64,000 bases of DNA from Candidatus Omnitrophota bacterium (lineage in GTDB: Bacteria; Omnitrophota; Gorgyraeia; JAUYCX01). Under the pieces are notes generated by a model that had not been told where the DNA came from, did not search any database, and saw only the letters and a program-made list of their open reading frames with translations. Below, in pieces: positions 58,201 through 61,200 of this stretch. The position numbers and the translations under genes were made by a program. Position 1 is the first letter of the stretch; each line of letters begins with the position of its first letter. The stretch lies in the NCBI GenBank assembly GCA_030692045.1, contig JAUYCX010000041.1:58370-122369 (forward strand), read 5' to 3'.

Positions 58201-61200
58201 GATTGCGAGCTGAGGTTACTAATTGGTATCCTCTATTGATACCTTGAATTTCTCTATAATTTGTTACATCAAAACCTATGACCTCTTCTTCCCTTGCAAA
58301 ATATAATCTAAGCCCAATTCCCTGCTCCCAGTAGGGATAAATTCTGTAAGATTGATTAGGGGTTAAGTTACTAAAAGTGATTGTTCTATATCGTAATGGC
58401 GTTAAGGAATACCATCCTCTAACAGAAGAAGCAGTGGCCGTGTATCCTTTTGCCCTGAAGGCAGCTAACCTTGACTCCAAGGCAACCAAAGCCAATGGGT
58501 CTGGCTTATTTTGACTTAAGCTTAAAGAATCTAAAATTATTCTACATAATTGTTCCTTACGATTACTTAACGCCATCTCAAGATTTGGCGCGCGAACTCG
58601 CACATGAGCATAAAAATATGGCGCTGATGTGACTTGAGGGGTTTCTGAATAGGTTTCGCTTTCAATTTCATAACCAATGATTTCTGTTTTTCCCACGAAA
58701 TAAAGACGTAATCCAAACTCCGGCTCCCAATATGGCTGAAGCACATAATTAGTTTTAGGTTTTAAATGTGGGAAGACCAAAATCCTTTTTTCGGATAATG
58801 TGATGGAATAGTGTCCGCTTAAATCACTCTCAACTACAAAACCTTGTTCTCTGAACGCAATCAATTGAGATTCCAATGATTTAAGGGAAACCTCATCGGG
58901 ATTCTTTTGATTCAAAGCTAAAACATTATTGAGTAAAACAACCAACTGTTCCCTGCGTTTAGCCCTTGCCGATTGAAGGTCAAAAGCGCGTATTTGAAGA
59001 TGCGCAAAAGTTCTTTTCAATTCTTTAAACAGGGGCTTAACTCCTTTATATGAATCTACGTCACATCCAATCACCTCATGAGGTGCAATAAAATAAAGAC
59101 GAAGCCCAAATCCGGTTTCCCAATAAGGCTCAAGTTCATAAGTTTGATTAGGAGTTAGATGTTCAAAGCAAATCTGTTGGTTTTTAACGGGAGTGATGCT
59201 ATACCAGCCAACTCGATTAGCAATTACTTTAAACCCCCTTGATCGAAGGATTGAAAGTCCGGTATTAAGCTTAGTTAATTCTGCCGGATTTGGATTATTG
59301 GAATCTAAAGATAAGGCATCTAATATGAGGTTATTTAATCTTTGTCTTTGAAGGTTTCTCGCACTTTCAAGATCTGCCGCGCGAACTTCAATATGAGCAG
59401 AGATTGTCCGTTTCTGTTTTTCTCGAGGTAGAATATTGTTGTAGGCTTTCACAGCGTAACCAACGACTTCCTTGTCGCTGATAAAATAAATCCTAAGGCC
59501 GCGGTCTTGTTCCCAATAGATTTGAATGGAGTAAGATTCTTGGGGAGTCAAACCCATGAATGACAGCCAAAATCTCTTGAAGAGTTTAATCAAAAAGTGG
59601 CCTCTATGAAAAACCTTAATTTTAAACCAGAACCAGCGTACCCTAAAACCAGCCAGTTTTGATTCCAATGCTTCGACTGATTTCAAGTCAGGATTTTGGG
59701 AATCCAATTTTAAAGCATCCAGAATAATAGCTCCTAATTCCTTTTTCATCCTCTTTTCTTCTAATTTTACATTAGAGGTTACTATTCCCAATACCATCAC
59801 CAATACAGCACTGATATCTAAAACTACTGTAACAAAGAATAATCCAACAACAATACTGATTGTAATCAAGGCGATAAATATTGCTAATCTTGTGTGTATC
59901 TTGCCGTTGTTTCTTGGCTGGCTGTCTGGAGATTCGTTTTCTTCAAGCATTTGTTGGGCTTCTCTGTACACACGGTTAAACTCATCCACAATCTCTTGGA
60001 ATAACTTTCTACTTTCAGCAGAGAGCCTTTCTTGTTGTTCGATAATCCAGCTCCAGGTTTTAGCGCCTACATCAAAAAGGTTGTTTGACATTCTGGTTGC
60101 AATCTCGCTAAACCAAACCTCTAACATCTCATCTGAAAGATGTTCCACTAATCTAAATAGTTTTGGATCTAAGGCGCCCTGTATATAAATATTTTTCATA
60201 AGCTCGGCTAAAGCAACTGCCATAAGTTCTTCAATAAGTAATCTTCTTCCTTTAGCAGTTTCCTGCGATGGCATTTCTTCTTGTGCATAGCGGCAACTGG
60301 TTAATATAGTAACATTATTATCAAGCCTAAAAACGCTTTGCTGTCTCAAGCCCCTATCATAAAGTGCATCAGTAAGAAAAGTAAGCTCTCCATGCATACC
60401 CCCGCGTAACACAAAATGCACTGTCTCAGGAGAATTTCGATGATAATTGGTAATCTCATTTGCAGATGCTACATCGCGTATACGTATTGAATCACTATCA
60501 TAAAGGTAAAATAAATTTAACATCTTAATCGCATCTTGGGGTAAACCTTGCTCTAATAAATCAAAGGCTTTTCTGCGCGCTGCCATACTTCTTAAGAAAA
60601 CAAGAAGCGCTTCAAAAATTGGCTCTTCCCATTTTAAACCCACATTCCATTCTTGGCCTCGTAATGCTACAATACTATCTCGTATGGCTACTTGGTTTAA
60701 AGGAGGCTCTGCTATAAATTCTCTTTCTATTTCTCTAGAGGCTCCTCTTTCTATATTACATTCCCTAAAGATAGCCTCTAAAATACTCTTTGGTTGCTCA
60801 TCCATAGGCTGCTTTAATAATTCATCCTGCCAATTAAGATTAATATTTATTTCACCTTCCTCATTTAATCGAGCGAAAAATTCCTCTAACTCTGCTATTG
60901 TTAGTGGCATTCCGGGAGGAACACCTTCCTCCAGCCATATCGCTACTGGACGCTTTGATTCTAATTCTTTTAACATTTCCTGCATTTGTTTAGCTGACCA
61001 AACAAAATCATCAGCGCTACCATGTGCAGAGAAAATCAAGCGTGCTGACTCTCTTAATGGCTCAATAAGGGGTTTTAATCTCTGACGCAATTGGGCAATA
61101 TTACTGGCACCAATGCCTCGAATCTGAGTAAGTTCGTTCAAATCTGTAAACTGACCTTTCTCTTGACGCCACTCAATAATCCCTTTTGTGGCTCCGTCTG

